Source: JAURFX01 sp038125265 (GTDB taxonomy: Bacteria; Pseudomonadota; Gammaproteobacteria; Steroidobacterales; Rariloculaceae). From it: a stretch of DNA of 64,000 nucleotides. Every line of letters begins with the position of its first letter. Positions within the stretch are counted from its first letter, which is position 1. This document shows positions 35,625-44,644 of this stretch, piece by piece. Under the pieces are notes generated by a model. The model searched no databases. It worked only from the letters and a program-made list of their open reading frames with translations, and was not told the DNA's origin. A program made the translations under genes and the position numbers. The DNA lies in NCBI GenBank assembly GCA_038125265.1, contig JAYPDM010000004.1:17281-81280 (forward strand), given 5' to 3'.

Positions 35625-36346
35625 GGTGCTATCTCCTTAATGTTAATCTCATCCATTAATAAAGCTTTTCCTACGATCACATAGTCAACGCCAATAGAAT
35701 TTAGTGTTTCAATATCATGAATATTGGATACCCCTCCGGATGCATAAATAATACCATCAGGAAATTTTTGCCTTATTTCTTCGTAAAAATTAAAATTTGG
35801 ACCCATCATCATTCCATCCCTACTAATGTCCGTAAGAATAAAATCATTAATCCCTTGATGAAATAAAAATTGAAGTAAATCCCAAAACTTATGATCAGAA
35901 CGCTCGGTCCATCCCTTTGTCATGAATTGAGGCTCTTGGTCAGCATCCAGTTTGAAATCTAATGCAGCAATGACTATGTTCGTATTTATTGACTCAAGAA
36001 ATAGCTCAAGATCCTGATAAGATTTGTCGAAAATAGAACCAATGACCAATTTATTAAATAAACTACTGATTTTATTGATAATTTTTATATCTTTAAGGCC
36101 ACCCCCATATTGTATCGGTGGACCTTTAAATCTAGATAATTCCTCTAAAAAGCTTAAATCCATAGGCTCGCCCTTAGCGGCAAGAAGATTTACGATATGG
36201 ACCCTAGAGGCATTTAATCTTTTAAACAGATCTAAATAGTCATAGATTGATTGATCAAAATACTGAACTTGATCAAATTTACCTTGAGAAAGACGTACAA
36301 TTTTTCTATCTATAAAATCAAGCGCAGGTATTACTTTGATAGCCAT
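35606..36346 (-). CDS. hisA: Phosphoribosylformimino-5-aminoimidazole carboxamide ribotide isomerase HisA
   Basis: 246 residues, half-barrel duplicated TIM fold. Catalytic Asp near residue 9 in VIPALDFIDRKIVRLSQG, conserved QYGGGLKD, second Asp region in LTDISRDGMM, and YASGGVSNIHDI near the C-terminus. Amadori-type isomerisation in histidine synthesis. Its ATG overlaps the hisH stop (TAATG). Confidence 0.97.
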   Translation of the reverse strand: MAIKVIPALDFIDRKIVRLSQGKFDQVQYFDQSIYDYLDLFKRLNASRVHIVNLLAAKGEPMDLSFLEELSRFKGPPIQYGGGLKDIKIINKISSLFNKLVIGSIFDKSYQDLELFLESINTNIVIAALDFKLDADQEPQFMTKGWTERSDHKFWDLLQFLFHQGINDFILTDISRDGMMMGPNFNFYEEIRQKFPDGIIYASGGVSNIHDIETLNSIGVDYVIVGKALLMDEINIKEIAPYLQEE

Positions 36347-36939
36347 TAGAGTTTAAAAAAGTTTTTAAAGATGGAAGAGCCAATTTCTCCAGATTTTTCT
36401 GGATGGAATTGAACACCAAAAAAGTTATTAAAATTGACTGAGGAACTGAATTCAAACCCATATGATGTCTCGCTTATTGTATATTTATTTATCGGTACAT
36501 AATAACTATGAGCAAAAAATACATATGATTTAGTATTAATATTTTGAAATAACTGCGAGTTATTGTCTTTAATCTCTAATTGATTCCAGCCCATGTGAGG
36601 AATTGATAAATTAAAATCATTCGGAAATTTCAAGACCGGTCCAGTTATAACACCCAAGCCTGATATGTCATCCTCTTCAAGGTAGTCAAAAAGTATTTGC
36701 ATTCCGAGACAAATTCCTAAAAGAGGAGTTTTAATATTTTTTATCGTTTCAATTAGATTGCATTTGATTAATTTATCCATAATAGGTTTAGCTGATCCTA
36801 CACCTGGTAATATGACATGCGTTGCGCTCTTAATATCAGCAGCCTTATCTGATATGACAAAATCTATTTTTAATCTCTCAATTGCGTTAGTAATTGAGGT
36901 TAAATTAGCTCCGCCCGTGTCTACTACACATGCTTGCAT
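36346..36939 (-). CDS. hisH: Imidazole glycerol phosphate synthase, glutaminase subunit HisH
   Basis: 197 residues. Class I glutamine amidotransferase with nucleophile Cys in LLGICLGMQILF, and the His-Glu pair in GVQFHPEKSG; the oxyanion-region motif LPGVGSA is present. Supplies ammonia to HisF. One-base overlaps with hisB and hisA. Confidence 0.97.
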   Translation of the reverse strand: MQACVVDTGGANLTSITNAIERLKIDFVISDKAADIKSATHVILPGVGSAKPIMDKLIKCNLIETIKNIKTPLLGICLGMQILFDYLEEDDISGLGVITGPVLKFPNDFNLSIPHMGWNQLEIKDNNSQLFQNINTKSYVFFAHSYYVPINKYTISETSYGFEFSSSVNFNNFFGVQFHPEKSGEIGSSIFKNFFKL

Positions 36940-37982
36940 TAAAGTGACCCTTTAGTGCTAGCTAATTCTTCAGATACAACACTGACTGCATTTCCTAAAC
37001 ATTTACCGAAAGCCTTGAAGATACTCTCAATTTTATGATGCGTATTCTTACCGTCATTTTTTATATGTAGCGTTATTCCAGCTGAATCGCAAAATGATTT
37101 AAAAAAATGCTCCACCATCTCAGTAGAAAAATTTCCAATCATAGGTCTGTCAAAGTTTGCATCAAAAACTAAATTTGATCGCCCGCAATAGTCAATAGCT
37201 ACATACGAGATTGATTCATCCATAGGGAGTAAAAAATCATATCTTTTTATACCAACCTTATTACCGACAAGCTCTTTGATGACCTCTCCTAGTAGGATCG
37301 CTGTATCCTCAACCGTATGATGTTCGTCAATATGCAAATCACCCAAAGCATTAATAGCCATGGGCAATCCGGAATGTTTTGAAACTTGCTCAAGCATATG
37401 ATCAAAAAAGGGCAGACCCGTATCAATGATTGCATTTTCACCTACTGCTAAAACATTAATCGTTATGTTAGTTTCTTTTGTTGTTCTGTTTTTTGTAATA
37501 AGGGGCCTGGTTAATAGAATTTGATTTGCTATTGATCTCCAATTAGTTTCTTTGCCAATCAAATAGCCGGTAACACCAATATTTTTTGCAAATTCAATGT
37601 CAGTATTACGATCTCCAACTACAAAGCTTGATTGTTTATCAAAGCTAAAACGAAGGTTTTCAAGAAGACCAATTTTTGGTTTACGGCATGAACAATTTTC
37701 TTCAGCATTATGGGGGCAAGTTAAAATGGATTTTATAAAAATATCCTGAGCATTGAAGTTATCAATAATAAATTTATTAATATTGTTGTATACATCTAGA
37801 GGGTTTTCTTTTTTTCCTAAATTATCCTGATTGCTTACTATGACAAATTCAAAGCCAAAGCGAGAAAGCTTTTGTAAGGACTCAAAAACATAGGGCATAA
37901 ATAGAACTTCGTCTATTGAATTAATTTGTTCTGATTCAGGTTCCTGAATTAATGTGCCATCACGATCAATAAAAATTATCAT
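36939..37982 (-). CDS. hisB: Bifunctional histidinol-phosphatase / imidazoleglycerol-phosphate dehydratase HisB
   Basis: 347 residues. N-terminal HAD phosphatase (about 1-160): nucleophile in FIDRDGTLI, zinc-loop cysteines in CPHNAEENCSCRKPK, and VVGDRNTDIEFA. C-terminal dehydratase (about 165-347): TGLPFFDHMLEQVSKHS, DEHHTVEDTAILLG and the second metal-binding DLHIDEHHTVED/FKAFGKCLGNAV elements. The two-domain form is typical of gammaproteobacteria and gives two histidine pathway steps. Overlaps hisC by 4 bases. Confidence 0.97.
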   Translation of the reverse strand: MIIFIDRDGTLIQEPESEQINSIDEVLFMPYVFESLQKLSRFGFEFVIVSNQDNLGKKENPLDVYNNINKFIIDNFNAQDIFIKSILTCPHNAEENCSCRKPKIGLLENLRFSFDKQSSFVVGDRNTDIEFAKNIGVTGYLIGKETNWRSIANQILLTRPLITKNRTTKETNITINVLAVGENAIIDTGLPFFDHMLEQVSKHSGLPMAINALGDLHIDEHHTVEDTAILLGEVIKELVGNKVGIKRYDFLLPMDESISYVAIDYCGRSNLVFDANFDRPMIGNFSTEMVEHFFKSFCDSAGITLHIKNDGKNTHHKIESIFKAFGKCLGNAVSVVSEELASTKGSL

Positions 37983-39067
37983 ACCTTTCTCTCTAGTTGT
38001 TTAAGCAAATCAACAAGTTGATCCATCTCATCAGCTTTACCAATAGTTATCCTCAAGCATTGTTTTAGGCTTCTCATATTAGGAAAACCTCTAATTAATA
38101 GATCATTATCTTTAAGATAATTAAGCACTATTTCAGCATTCTTAAATCTGCATAAGATAAAATTTCCATCGGAATAATAAATATTAGAAATTAGCTTATT
38201 CTTTCCCAGTGACACTGTGATTGCATTTTTTTGTATTTTCACCAGGTCAATATATTTTCTACTCTCGGTAATATTTGCATCTTGAAGTGCCAGTATAATT
38301 TGTTCCTGTGTCGTGATCGGACAAGAATAGGGTGGAACAACTCTACTGCAATAATTGATGACATCTTCATTGCTAAATATAAATCCTGCTCGTACACCGG
38401 CTAATGCATAAGCTTTTGACATCGTTCTTAAAAGAATAAGATTAGGAATTTCTTTAATATATTGAATCATGGATGGCGAACTACTAAATTCTATATACGC
38501 CTCATCAACAACCACAATTCCTTGAGGCATCATTAATTTACATAAATGATTAATATCTGCTATTGATATTGAATTTCCTGTTGGATTATTTGGAGTACAA
38601 AGATACAGAACTTTTATATTGCTATTTTCTTTAATCTTCTTGCTGACTGCATCTACAGGAAATATGAAAGTGTCTTGACTTTCAACTTGGGGTACATCAA
38701 TAACATTTACGCCTAATATCTCTGCATAGTATCGATACATATCAAATGTTGGAGTTGAAATGAGTATCGAATCCTTTTGAGGATCGCAAAATGTTCTGGT
38801 GATGATATCAACACCTTCACTGCTACCGCGAGTAACTAAGAATTCTTGCCTATCGATTCCAAATATTTTACATATGAGATCCTCAAGGATCTTTGCAATA
38901 CCAAAATATCGATTAACAGGATTCTTTTCTTGGTCACGATTTGTATCGGGCGTTCTTGACGACTCGTTCGCATGAAGCCTTAAATGATTACTAGATGGCA
39001 CGCCTGCTATGTAAGGAGCTAAATTAAGCACCTCTTTTCTAACTATATTTTTAAGTTCAAATTTCAT
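37979..39067 (-). CDS. hisC: Histidinol-phosphate aminotransferase HisC
   Basis: 362 residues, class I PLP aminotransferase. N-terminus with LRLHANESSRTP, TRGSSEGVDIITR, CTPNNPTGN and the PLP lysine in LRTMSKAYALAGVRAGF. Histidine pathway step from imidazole-acetol phosphate. It overlaps hisD by 11 bases and hisB by 4. Confidence 0.96.
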   Translation of the reverse strand: MKFELKNIVRKEVLNLAPYIAGVPSSNHLRLHANESSRTPDTNRDQEKNPVNRYFGIAKILEDLICKIFGIDRQEFLVTRGSSEGVDIITRTFCDPQKDSILISTPTFDMYRYYAEILGVNVIDVPQVESQDTFIFPVDAVSKKIKENSNIKVLYLCTPNNPTGNSISIADINHLCKLMMPQGIVVVDEAYIEFSSSPSMIQYIKEIPNLILLRTMSKAYALAGVRAGFIFSNEDVINYCSRVVPPYSCPITTQEQIILALQDANITESRKYIDLVKIQKNAITVSLGKNKLISNIYYSDGNFILCRFKNAEIVLNYLKDNDLLIRGFPNMRSLKQCLRITIGKADEMDQLVDLLKQLERKV

Positions 39068-40352
39068 CTTTCCCCAACCTTACAGTGACCGCGTTAAGGT
39101 GAGCATCTAATCCTTCCGCCTTAGTAAGAGCGGTGATTGAGCTTTTAAGTTTATTTAAACCCTCTCTGCTAATTTCTTGGTATTGAATTCGTTTCTGAAA
39201 ATCTAAAACCGATAACCCTGAATAGCTATTTGCATAACCGTAAGTCGGTAAAACATGATTTGTACCACTGCAATAGTCGCCAGCAGTTTCAGGTGTAAAC
39301 GGACCTAAGAATATGGATCCAGCATTTTTTATACCTGATAAAAGCTCCCTAGGCTGATCAACATTTAAAATTAAGTGCTCAGGTGCATAATCATTGATAA
39401 TTTGATAGATATCCATTTTATTTTGCACAAGAATACAATATGAATTACCCAGCGCCTGATGAATAATCGTGCTTCTATTAAGTATTTTTACTTGTTCATT
39501 GATAGTTTTTTCAATGTTCTCATAGATATATCTTGATGTGGTTATCAATACCGCCTGAGAATCAATTCCATGCTCGCATTGGGAAAGCAGATCTGAGGCA
39601 ATATATTCTATATCTGAGGATTCATCTGCTAATACCATAACCTCTGAGGGTCCAGCAGGCATGTCAATGGCAGTTAGGGTTTCTGTAAGTGCTAACCGTT
39701 TGGCCTGTGTCACATAGGCATTGCCTGGGCCATAGATCTTATCGACTTTGGGGATTTGTTGAGTCCCTAAAGCCATTGCAGCGATAGCTTGGGGCCCCCC
39801 AATACCAAACATTCGAATATTTTTATACTTTGAGGCAATGTAATAGATACCGGGATGAATATTTTCAAATGAACTGCATGGGGTAAACAATGCAATATTG
39901 GGAATCTTAGCAATCACTGCCGGCACTGTAAGCATTATGGCTGTAGATATCAAAGGTGCGCTTCCGGCAGGTATATACAGTCCAATAGATTGAATAGGGA
40001 GAACTAAATTACCACATGTAATGCCGTCTTCAATTTCAACCTCTATGTTTTTAGTCAGTTGTTCTTCATGAAATTTATAGATATTCCTCCATGCATTATC
40101 AATGGCATCTTTGATGGAAGAGTCGATAGTTATAGATTTATCTAAAATTAATTCATTTGGAATCTCAAATGTATTCTCAGAAAATTTGTCTAGCTCTTTG
40201 GCATAACTTAGCAGTGCCTCATCCTTATTTTTCTTAATGTCATTAAATATTTTTTGAACTTCATCAGTAATATTTTTTCCAATAACATTTGGCGCTCTTT
40301 GTAAGAGTGCAGTTTGAATGTTTGCTGAATTTTCCCAGTTAAAAAACTTCAT
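39057..40352 (-). CDS. hisD: Histidinol dehydrogenase HisD
   Basis: 431 residues. Zinc enzyme for the last two oxidations to histidine. Conserved GLYIPAGSAPL, KVDKIYGPGNAYVTQAK, DMPAGPSEVMVLADESS, SQCEHGIDSQAVLI and the late EHLILN and SGTNHVLPT motifs that carry the catalytic Glu/His and zinc ligands. 2 bases after hisG. Confidence 0.98.
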   Translation of the reverse strand: MKFFNWENSANIQTALLQRAPNVIGKNITDEVQKIFNDIKKNKDEALLSYAKELDKFSENTFEIPNELILDKSITIDSSIKDAIDNAWRNIYKFHEEQLTKNIEVEIEDGITCGNLVLPIQSIGLYIPAGSAPLISTAIMLTVPAVIAKIPNIALFTPCSSFENIHPGIYYIASKYKNIRMFGIGGPQAIAAMALGTQQIPKVDKIYGPGNAYVTQAKRLALTETLTAIDMPAGPSEVMVLADESSDIEYIASDLLSQCEHGIDSQAVLITTSRYIYENIEKTINEQVKILNRSTIIHQALGNSYCILVQNKMDIYQIINDYAPEHLILNVDQPRELLSGIKNAGSIFLGPFTPETAGDYCSGTNHVLPTYGYANSYSGLSVLDFQKRIQYQEISREGLNKLKSSITALTKAEGLDAHLNAVTVRLGKDEI

Positions 40353-40354
40353 GG

Positions 40355-41245
40355 TTAGTCTAAAATTTTCTCGATAGGTAGAACCAATATTGATGTTGCA
40401 CCTTCAGCCTTTAAGTCCTCAAGCGTCTCCCAAAATATTTCTTCAATACACAATGCATGCACAGCAACCTTATCTTCTATATTTGTAAGGGGAATAATTG
40501 TTGGAGATTCTGATCCAGGAATTAATGAGACAATTTTTTCTACTTTTGCTTTTGGAGCATGCAACATAATATAGCGTGCGTTGCTCGCCTTAATAACTGC
40601 ATTAACACGTTCAATAAAAGTGTTCACGAGATCGCTCTTATTTTGGGATATATTTCTATATGCATAGATCTCAGCGGTACTCTGCAATAATGTTTGTGCC
40701 TCAATAAGACCATTCGCCCGAAGCGTTGTACCGGTAGAAACCAAATCACAAATAAGATCGCAAGTTCCTAACTTTGGAGCAATCTCAACAGATCCCTTAA
40801 ATTCAATACAACCTGCATTAATATTATTCTCTTTGAGGAAATTGTTAACAATGTTTGGATAAGAAGTAGCAATTTTTTTACCTGAAAAATCCTCTAAGGA
40901 GTTTAAATTAGATTTCTCTGGAACGGCAAAAGAAAGCCGGCATGACCCATAGGGGAGTTTATATATTTCATCAATATTTAACCTATTGCCCTTTGCTATG
41001 CTTTCTAATTTAAACTCCTCAAAAACATTCTTTCCTACTATTCCGATATCACATGTTCCTTCATTTACCAGAGTAGGGATATCGTCATCGCGAGTAAGCA
41101 ATACTTCTATAGGGTAATTTGTTCCATAGGCAATTAATTGATCTTTTGAACGATTAAATTTAATTCCGATACTTTTTAAAAGATTGTATGAGTCTTCTGA
41201 TAGCCTTCCAGATTTCTGTATTGCGACTTTAATTTTATTTTCCAT
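40355..41245 (-). CDS. hisG: ATP phosphoribosyltransferase HisG (long form)
   Basis: 296 residues, the long hexameric form with a C-terminal ACT-like domain (about 225-296) that gives feedback inhibition by histidine, so HisZ is not needed. Motifs: IAIQKSGRLSEDS at the start, CDIGIVGKNVFEE, ATSYPNIVNNFL and the PRPP loop DLVSTGTTLRANGL. Commits PRPP and ATP to histidine. Its start overlaps hisR by 11 bases. Confidence 0.97.
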   Translation of the reverse strand: MENKIKVAIQKSGRLSEDSYNLLKSIGIKFNRSKDQLIAYGTNYPIEVLLTRDDDIPTLVNEGTCDIGIVGKNVFEEFKLESIAKGNRLNIDEIYKLPYGSCRLSFAVPEKSNLNSLEDFSGKKIATSYPNIVNNFLKENNINAGCIEFKGSVEIAPKLGTCDLICDLVSTGTTLRANGLIEAQTLLQSTAEIYAYRNISQNKSDLVNTFIERVNAVIKASNARYIMLHAPKAKVEKIVSLIPGSESPTIIPLTNIEDKVAVHALCIEEIFWETLEDLKAEGATSILVLPIEKILD

Positions 41246-41534
41246 TTTTTTTCCTAATTAAAACCTTTTCGTACCCACCATTTCCATTTATCAAATAACG
41301 CGAAACTCTGCCAATGGTTGTAATTGATACACCCGTAAGTTTGTTTATCTCGCGATAGCTAAGTCCTTCATTGAGTAATTTAGCAACATCCCAACGGTCA
41401 GAAATTGAATCGATTTCATTGGGTGTAAATAAATCTGAAATCAGTAATTCTAATTCTTTAAAACTCAAATCATTAAGCGCACTTGCAATGTTGCTGACCT
41501 TCTCTTTTACATTAATTTTTCTTTTTGTTTTCAT
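41235..41534 (-). CDS. hisR: TrpR/YerC-family repressor heading the his operon (HisR-like)
   Basis: 99 residues, all helical, with a TrpR-type helix-turn-helix: LFTPNEIDSISDRWDVAKLL, then LSYREINKLTGVSITTIGRVSRYL. This is the YerC/YecD branch of the TrpR family, members of which are predicted histidine regulators where they sit next to his genes. Here it is the first gene before hisG, with an 11-base overlap. The ATG has no Shine-Dalgarno sequence and abuts a 36-bp near-palindrome (41534-41569), so autoregulation together with the whole his operon is likely. The symbol is assigned by context. Confidence 0.85.
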   Translation of the reverse strand: MKTKRKINVKEKVSNIASALNDLSFKELELLISDLFTPNEIDSISDRWDVAKLLNEGLSYREINKLTGVSITTIGRVSRYLINGNGGYEKVLIRKKNGK

Positions 41535-41569
41535 GTGCTAGTGTAGTAGTGTGATAGTACAATAGCACA
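41534..41569 (-). promoter_or_regulatory. 36-bp near-palindrome, candidate HisR operator
   Basis: Outer arms TGTGCTA and TAGCACA are exact reverse complements; reading inward, TGTA and TA also match their partners, giving 13 of 18 symmetric positions. The element ends on the first base of the hisR start codon and fills most of the 58 bases between leuB and hisR. TrpR operators also use nested CTA/TAG half-sites. Binding here would block both transcription of and ribosome entry into the his operon. Confidence 0.65.
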
Positions 41570-41592
41570 AAGCCAGGAAGATGCAAGTTATA

Positions 41593-42660
41593 TTAAATAT
41601 TTAATAAAACTTGATCAGTAAATTGACTTGATTTTAGTGGTTTCTGATCGTTTGATCTTGCTATATCGACAGTACGATGGCCCTGAGTGATAGCTTGTGC
41701 TACAGCATTTCTAATGTCCTGAGCTGCATCAATATATTCAAATGAATAGTCAAGCATCATTGCAACGCTGAGTATAGAAGCAATAGGATTAGCAATATCC
41801 TTACCTACAATATCTGGAGCAGAACCATGAATGGGCTCATAAATGCCATTTTTGGACTCATTTAACGAAGCAGAGGGCAATAGTCCCATTGATCCTGAAA
41901 GTACGGAGGTTTCATCTGAAAGAATATCACCAAACATGTTATCCATTACAAGCACATCAAAATAACTAGGTTTGGTAATTAGGTGCATCGTTGCTGCATC
42001 AATGTACATATGCTCTAAATCAAGGTCAGGAAATTCTTGACGAATTAATTTTTCGCAAGTATTTCTCCAAAGTCTAGAGGTATCTAGAACATTATGTTTA
42101 TCAACCGACGTAAGTTTTTTTCTTCTGTTATTTGCTAGGTTTGCAGCAAAGCGAATGATTCTCTCGATCTCATCCTTTTTATATTCGCAGGTATCATAGG
42201 CATAATCATCAATGGTATCTCGCTTCCCAAAATAAATGCCTCCAAGTAATTCCCTAACCACTACTAAATCAGTATTAGATACTATTTCATTTTTTATTGG
42301 AGATGCGTCAGCCAGCTCAGGGTAAACGATTACAGGTCTAATGTTTGCATACAAACCTAAAGCCTTTCTGATTCCTAATAAGCCTTGCTCTGGTCTATGC
42401 TTGACCTCAATATGATCCCATTTAGGGCCTCCTACGGCACCCAGCAGAACTGCATCGGCGCTGACACATGATTCAACAGTTTTATCTGGGAGTGGAGTGC
42501 CTACAGAATCGTATGCAATCCCTCCAATTAGGCATTCTTCATATGCAAATGAGTAACCATATTTTGCGCTGACTTTTTCAAGCACCCTTACACCTTGGTG
42601 CAGAACATCTGGGCCAATGCCATCACCGGGCATTAATACTATTTTATGTTCACTTGCCAT
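41593..42660 (-). CDS. leuB: 3-isopropylmalate dehydrogenase LeuB
   Basis: 355 residues from the ATG at 42660 (MASEHKIVLMPGDGIGPD); an ATG at 42678 would add 6 residues and deepen the overlap with leuD. NAD-dependent decarboxylating dehydrogenase of leucine synthesis. Motifs: GDGIGPDV, GAVGGPKWD, VRELLGGIYFGKRD, DNMFGDILSDE and PIHGSAPDIVGKDIANP. Last gene of the ilvC-leu run; no terminator-like hairpin separates it from hisR. Confidence 0.97.
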   Translation of the reverse strand: MASEHKIVLMPGDGIGPDVLHQGVRVLEKVSAKYGYSFAYEECLIGGIAYDSVGTPLPDKTVESCVSADAVLLGAVGGPKWDHIEVKHRPEQGLLGIRKALGLYANIRPVIVYPELADASPIKNEIVSNTDLVVVRELLGGIYFGKRDTIDDYAYDTCEYKKDEIERIIRFAANLANNRRKKLTSVDKHNVLDTSRLWRNTCEKLIRQEFPDLDLEHMYIDAATMHLITKPSYFDVLVMDNMFGDILSDETSVLSGSMGLLPSASLNESKNGIYEPIHGSAPDIVGKDIANPIASILSVAMMLDYSFEYIDAAQDIRNAVAQAITQGHRTVDIARSNDQKPLKSSQFTDQVLLNI

Positions 42661-43228
42661 GTTTTGACTCAAAGTCATGAATTAAGTCAATTTCATTTTG
42701 CAAAAAACCTAGTTGATCTACACCATTAAGTAAGCAAAATTTTGCAAAAGGTTCAATCTCAAAATGGACCTTATCATAATCCTTAATAGATAGAGTTTGT
42801 GCTTCTATATCAATTGCTATCTCAACACCAGAATTTTCAAGAAGGTATTTATGCAATTCATGATTAACAACAATAGGAATAAATCCATTTTTTAAGGCAT
42901 TGTTAAAGAATATATCTGCAATCTCAGTGCTTATGACTGCTTTAAAACCAAAATCAACAAGCGCCCATGGCGCATGCTCCCTGGATGAACCACAGCCAAA
43001 ATTATTGCCGGTAACAAGTATTTGATGTGTTGTTGGATCAATTTGATTAATAATGAAATCCTCGATCAGATTGCCCGCATCATCGTATCGCCAGCTTGAA
43101 AAAAGATATTTGCCCAGACCATCCTTTGTGGTGGTTGTTAAGAACTTTGCTGGGATAATTTGATCCGTATCAATATCAGACAAGGGCAGGGAAACAGTTT
43201 TTGAATTAATATGAGATATTTTTTCCAT
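42650..43228 (-). CDS. leuD: 3-isopropylmalate dehydratase small subunit LeuD
   Basis: 192 residues. Swivelling aconitase-like domain: LPLSDIDTDQIIPAKFLTT, then GNNFGCGSSREHAPWAL, a signature that binds the substrate. Works with LeuC. It overlaps leuB by 11 bases and follows leuC by 7. Confidence 0.97.
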   Translation of the reverse strand: MEKISHINSKTVSLPLSDIDTDQIIPAKFLTTTTKDGLGKYLFSSWRYDDAGNLIEDFIINQIDPTTHQILVTGNNFGCGSSREHAPWALVDFGFKAVISTEIADIFFNNALKNGFIPIVVNHELHKYLLENSGVEIAIDIEAQTLSIKDYDKVHFEIEPFAKFCLLNGVDQLGFLQNEIDLIHDFESKHGK

Positions 43229-43235
43229 AGATCAC

Positions 43236-44630
43236 CTAAATGAATTGTCGAGGATCAGCCACATGACCCATGATCGCAGAGGCCGTTGCTGTAATAGGGC
43301 TAGCTAATACTGTTCTTGCTTTAGATCCCTGTCTTCCCTCAAAATTTCGATTGCTAGTACTTACTGCCAATCCACCCTCAGGAACAAAATCTCCGTTCAT
43401 CGCAATACACATCGAGCACCCTGGCTCTCTCCACTCCGCACCGGCCTCAATAAAAATTTTATCTAAGCCAATCGCTTCAGCCTTATCTTTTATGGACTGT
43501 GAACCAGGAACAACTAACATTCTTACGGAAGGATTTACTTTTTTTCCTTTTAATAATTTTGCTGATTCCTCTAGGTCAGACAACCTGCCATTTGTGCAAC
43601 TACCAATAAATACAACATCTACCTTTTCTCCTTGTAGAGAAGCATTGGATTCAAGGTGCATATATTTCAATGCTTTTGATGCTGAATCATTTTTGGCTGA
43701 GGGGATGGTACTATCAATTGAGACAACCATTCCTGGGTTTGTACCATAGGTAACCATAGGAGAAAGATTAGAAACATCAATGGATAGTTCTCTATCAAAA
43801 GTTGCATTCTCATCAGAGGGTAGGGAATTCCAATAATTAATTGCTTCATCCCAGTCTTTACCTTTAGGTGATAGGGGTTTATCGGCAAGATATTCAAAGG
43901 TGGTGTCGTCAGGGGCAATCACACCTGCTCTTGCACCGGCTTCAATGGTCATATTACAGACAGTCATACGCTCTTCCATGGATAAGGATCGAATTGCAGA
44001 TCCTCGATACTCGATTGCATATCCAGTACCTCCATCGACACCGATCTCTCCAATGACTCTCAAGATAATATCTTTTGCTGACGCACCCTTAGGTAATACT
44101 CCATCTAAATTAATGGCAAAAGTTTTAGGTTTTCTTTGCAACATACACTGAGTGGCTAACACATGGCCAACTTCAGTTGTACCAATCCCAAATGCCAACG
44201 CACCAAATGCACCATGAGTGCTTGTATGTGAATCTCCGCAAACTATGGTTTTTCCAGGTTGAGTAATACCAAGCTCTGGTCCGATAATATGAACAATTCC
44301 TCTGTCAGGACTATCAAATGTTTTTAAATCAATCCCAAAGTCTTTGCAGTTTTGAATAATTTGTTTTAATTGCTTAACTGGTGCTTCATCCGCAATCTGC
44401 TCAAGCTCTTGCATTGTTTTAAACGGTAATGTTGGGATCGAATGATCCATGGTTGCAAGAGTTAAATCTGGGCGTCTTACTTTTAGGTTATTATCTCTTA
44501 ACATGCTAAATGCTTGTGGCGATGTAACCTCATGAATAAGATGAAGATCAATAAAAATTATTGCTGGCGTTTCATCGGTTTCGGGTTTTACCACATGGGC
44601 ATCCCATAATTTATCAATTATTGAATTCAT
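43236..44630 (-). CDS. leuC: 3-isopropylmalate dehydratase large subunit LeuC
   Basis: 464 residues from the ATG at 44630, chosen because GGAG lies 6 bases upstream; the longer frame to 44648 lacks such a site. Aconitase-type enzyme with a 4Fe-4S cluster: ligands in VFIGSCTNGR and GCSMCIAMN. Also VCGDSHTSTHGAFGALAFGIGTTEVGHVLATQ (in parts) near residue 125. Isomerises isopropylmalate in leucine synthesis. Confidence 0.97.
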   Translation of the reverse strand: MNSIIDKLWDAHVVKPETDETPAIIFIDLHLIHEVTSPQAFSMLRDNNLKVRRPDLTLATMDHSIPTLPFKTMQELEQIADEAPVKQLKQIIQNCKDFGIDLKTFDSPDRGIVHIIGPELGITQPGKTIVCGDSHTSTHGAFGALAFGIGTTEVGHVLATQCMLQRKPKTFAINLDGVLPKGASAKDIILRVIGEIGVDGGTGYAIEYRGSAIRSLSMEERMTVCNMTIEAGARAGVIAPDDTTFEYLADKPLSPKGKDWDEAINYWNSLPSDENATFDRELSIDVSNLSPMVTYGTNPGMVVSIDSTIPSAKNDSASKALKYMHLESNASLQGEKVDVVFIGSCTNGRLSDLEESAKLLKGKKVNPSVRMLVVPGSQSIKDKAEAIGLDKIFIEAGAEWREPGCSMCIAMNGDFVPEGGLAVSTSNRNFEGRQGSKARTVLASPITATASAIMGHVADPRQFI

Positions 44631-44644
44631 TGATTTCTCCAGTA

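Noticed and set aside
41573..41612. AT-only palindrome (ATTAAATATTTAAT) at the leuB 3' end as a terminator
   Set aside because: No GC stem, no loop and no U tract; not a credible intrinsic terminator.
43270..43749. 159-codon plus-strand ORF opposite leuC
   Set aside because: Lies fully within the strongly conserved leuC on the other strand; no family motif or ribosome site. A shadow ORF.
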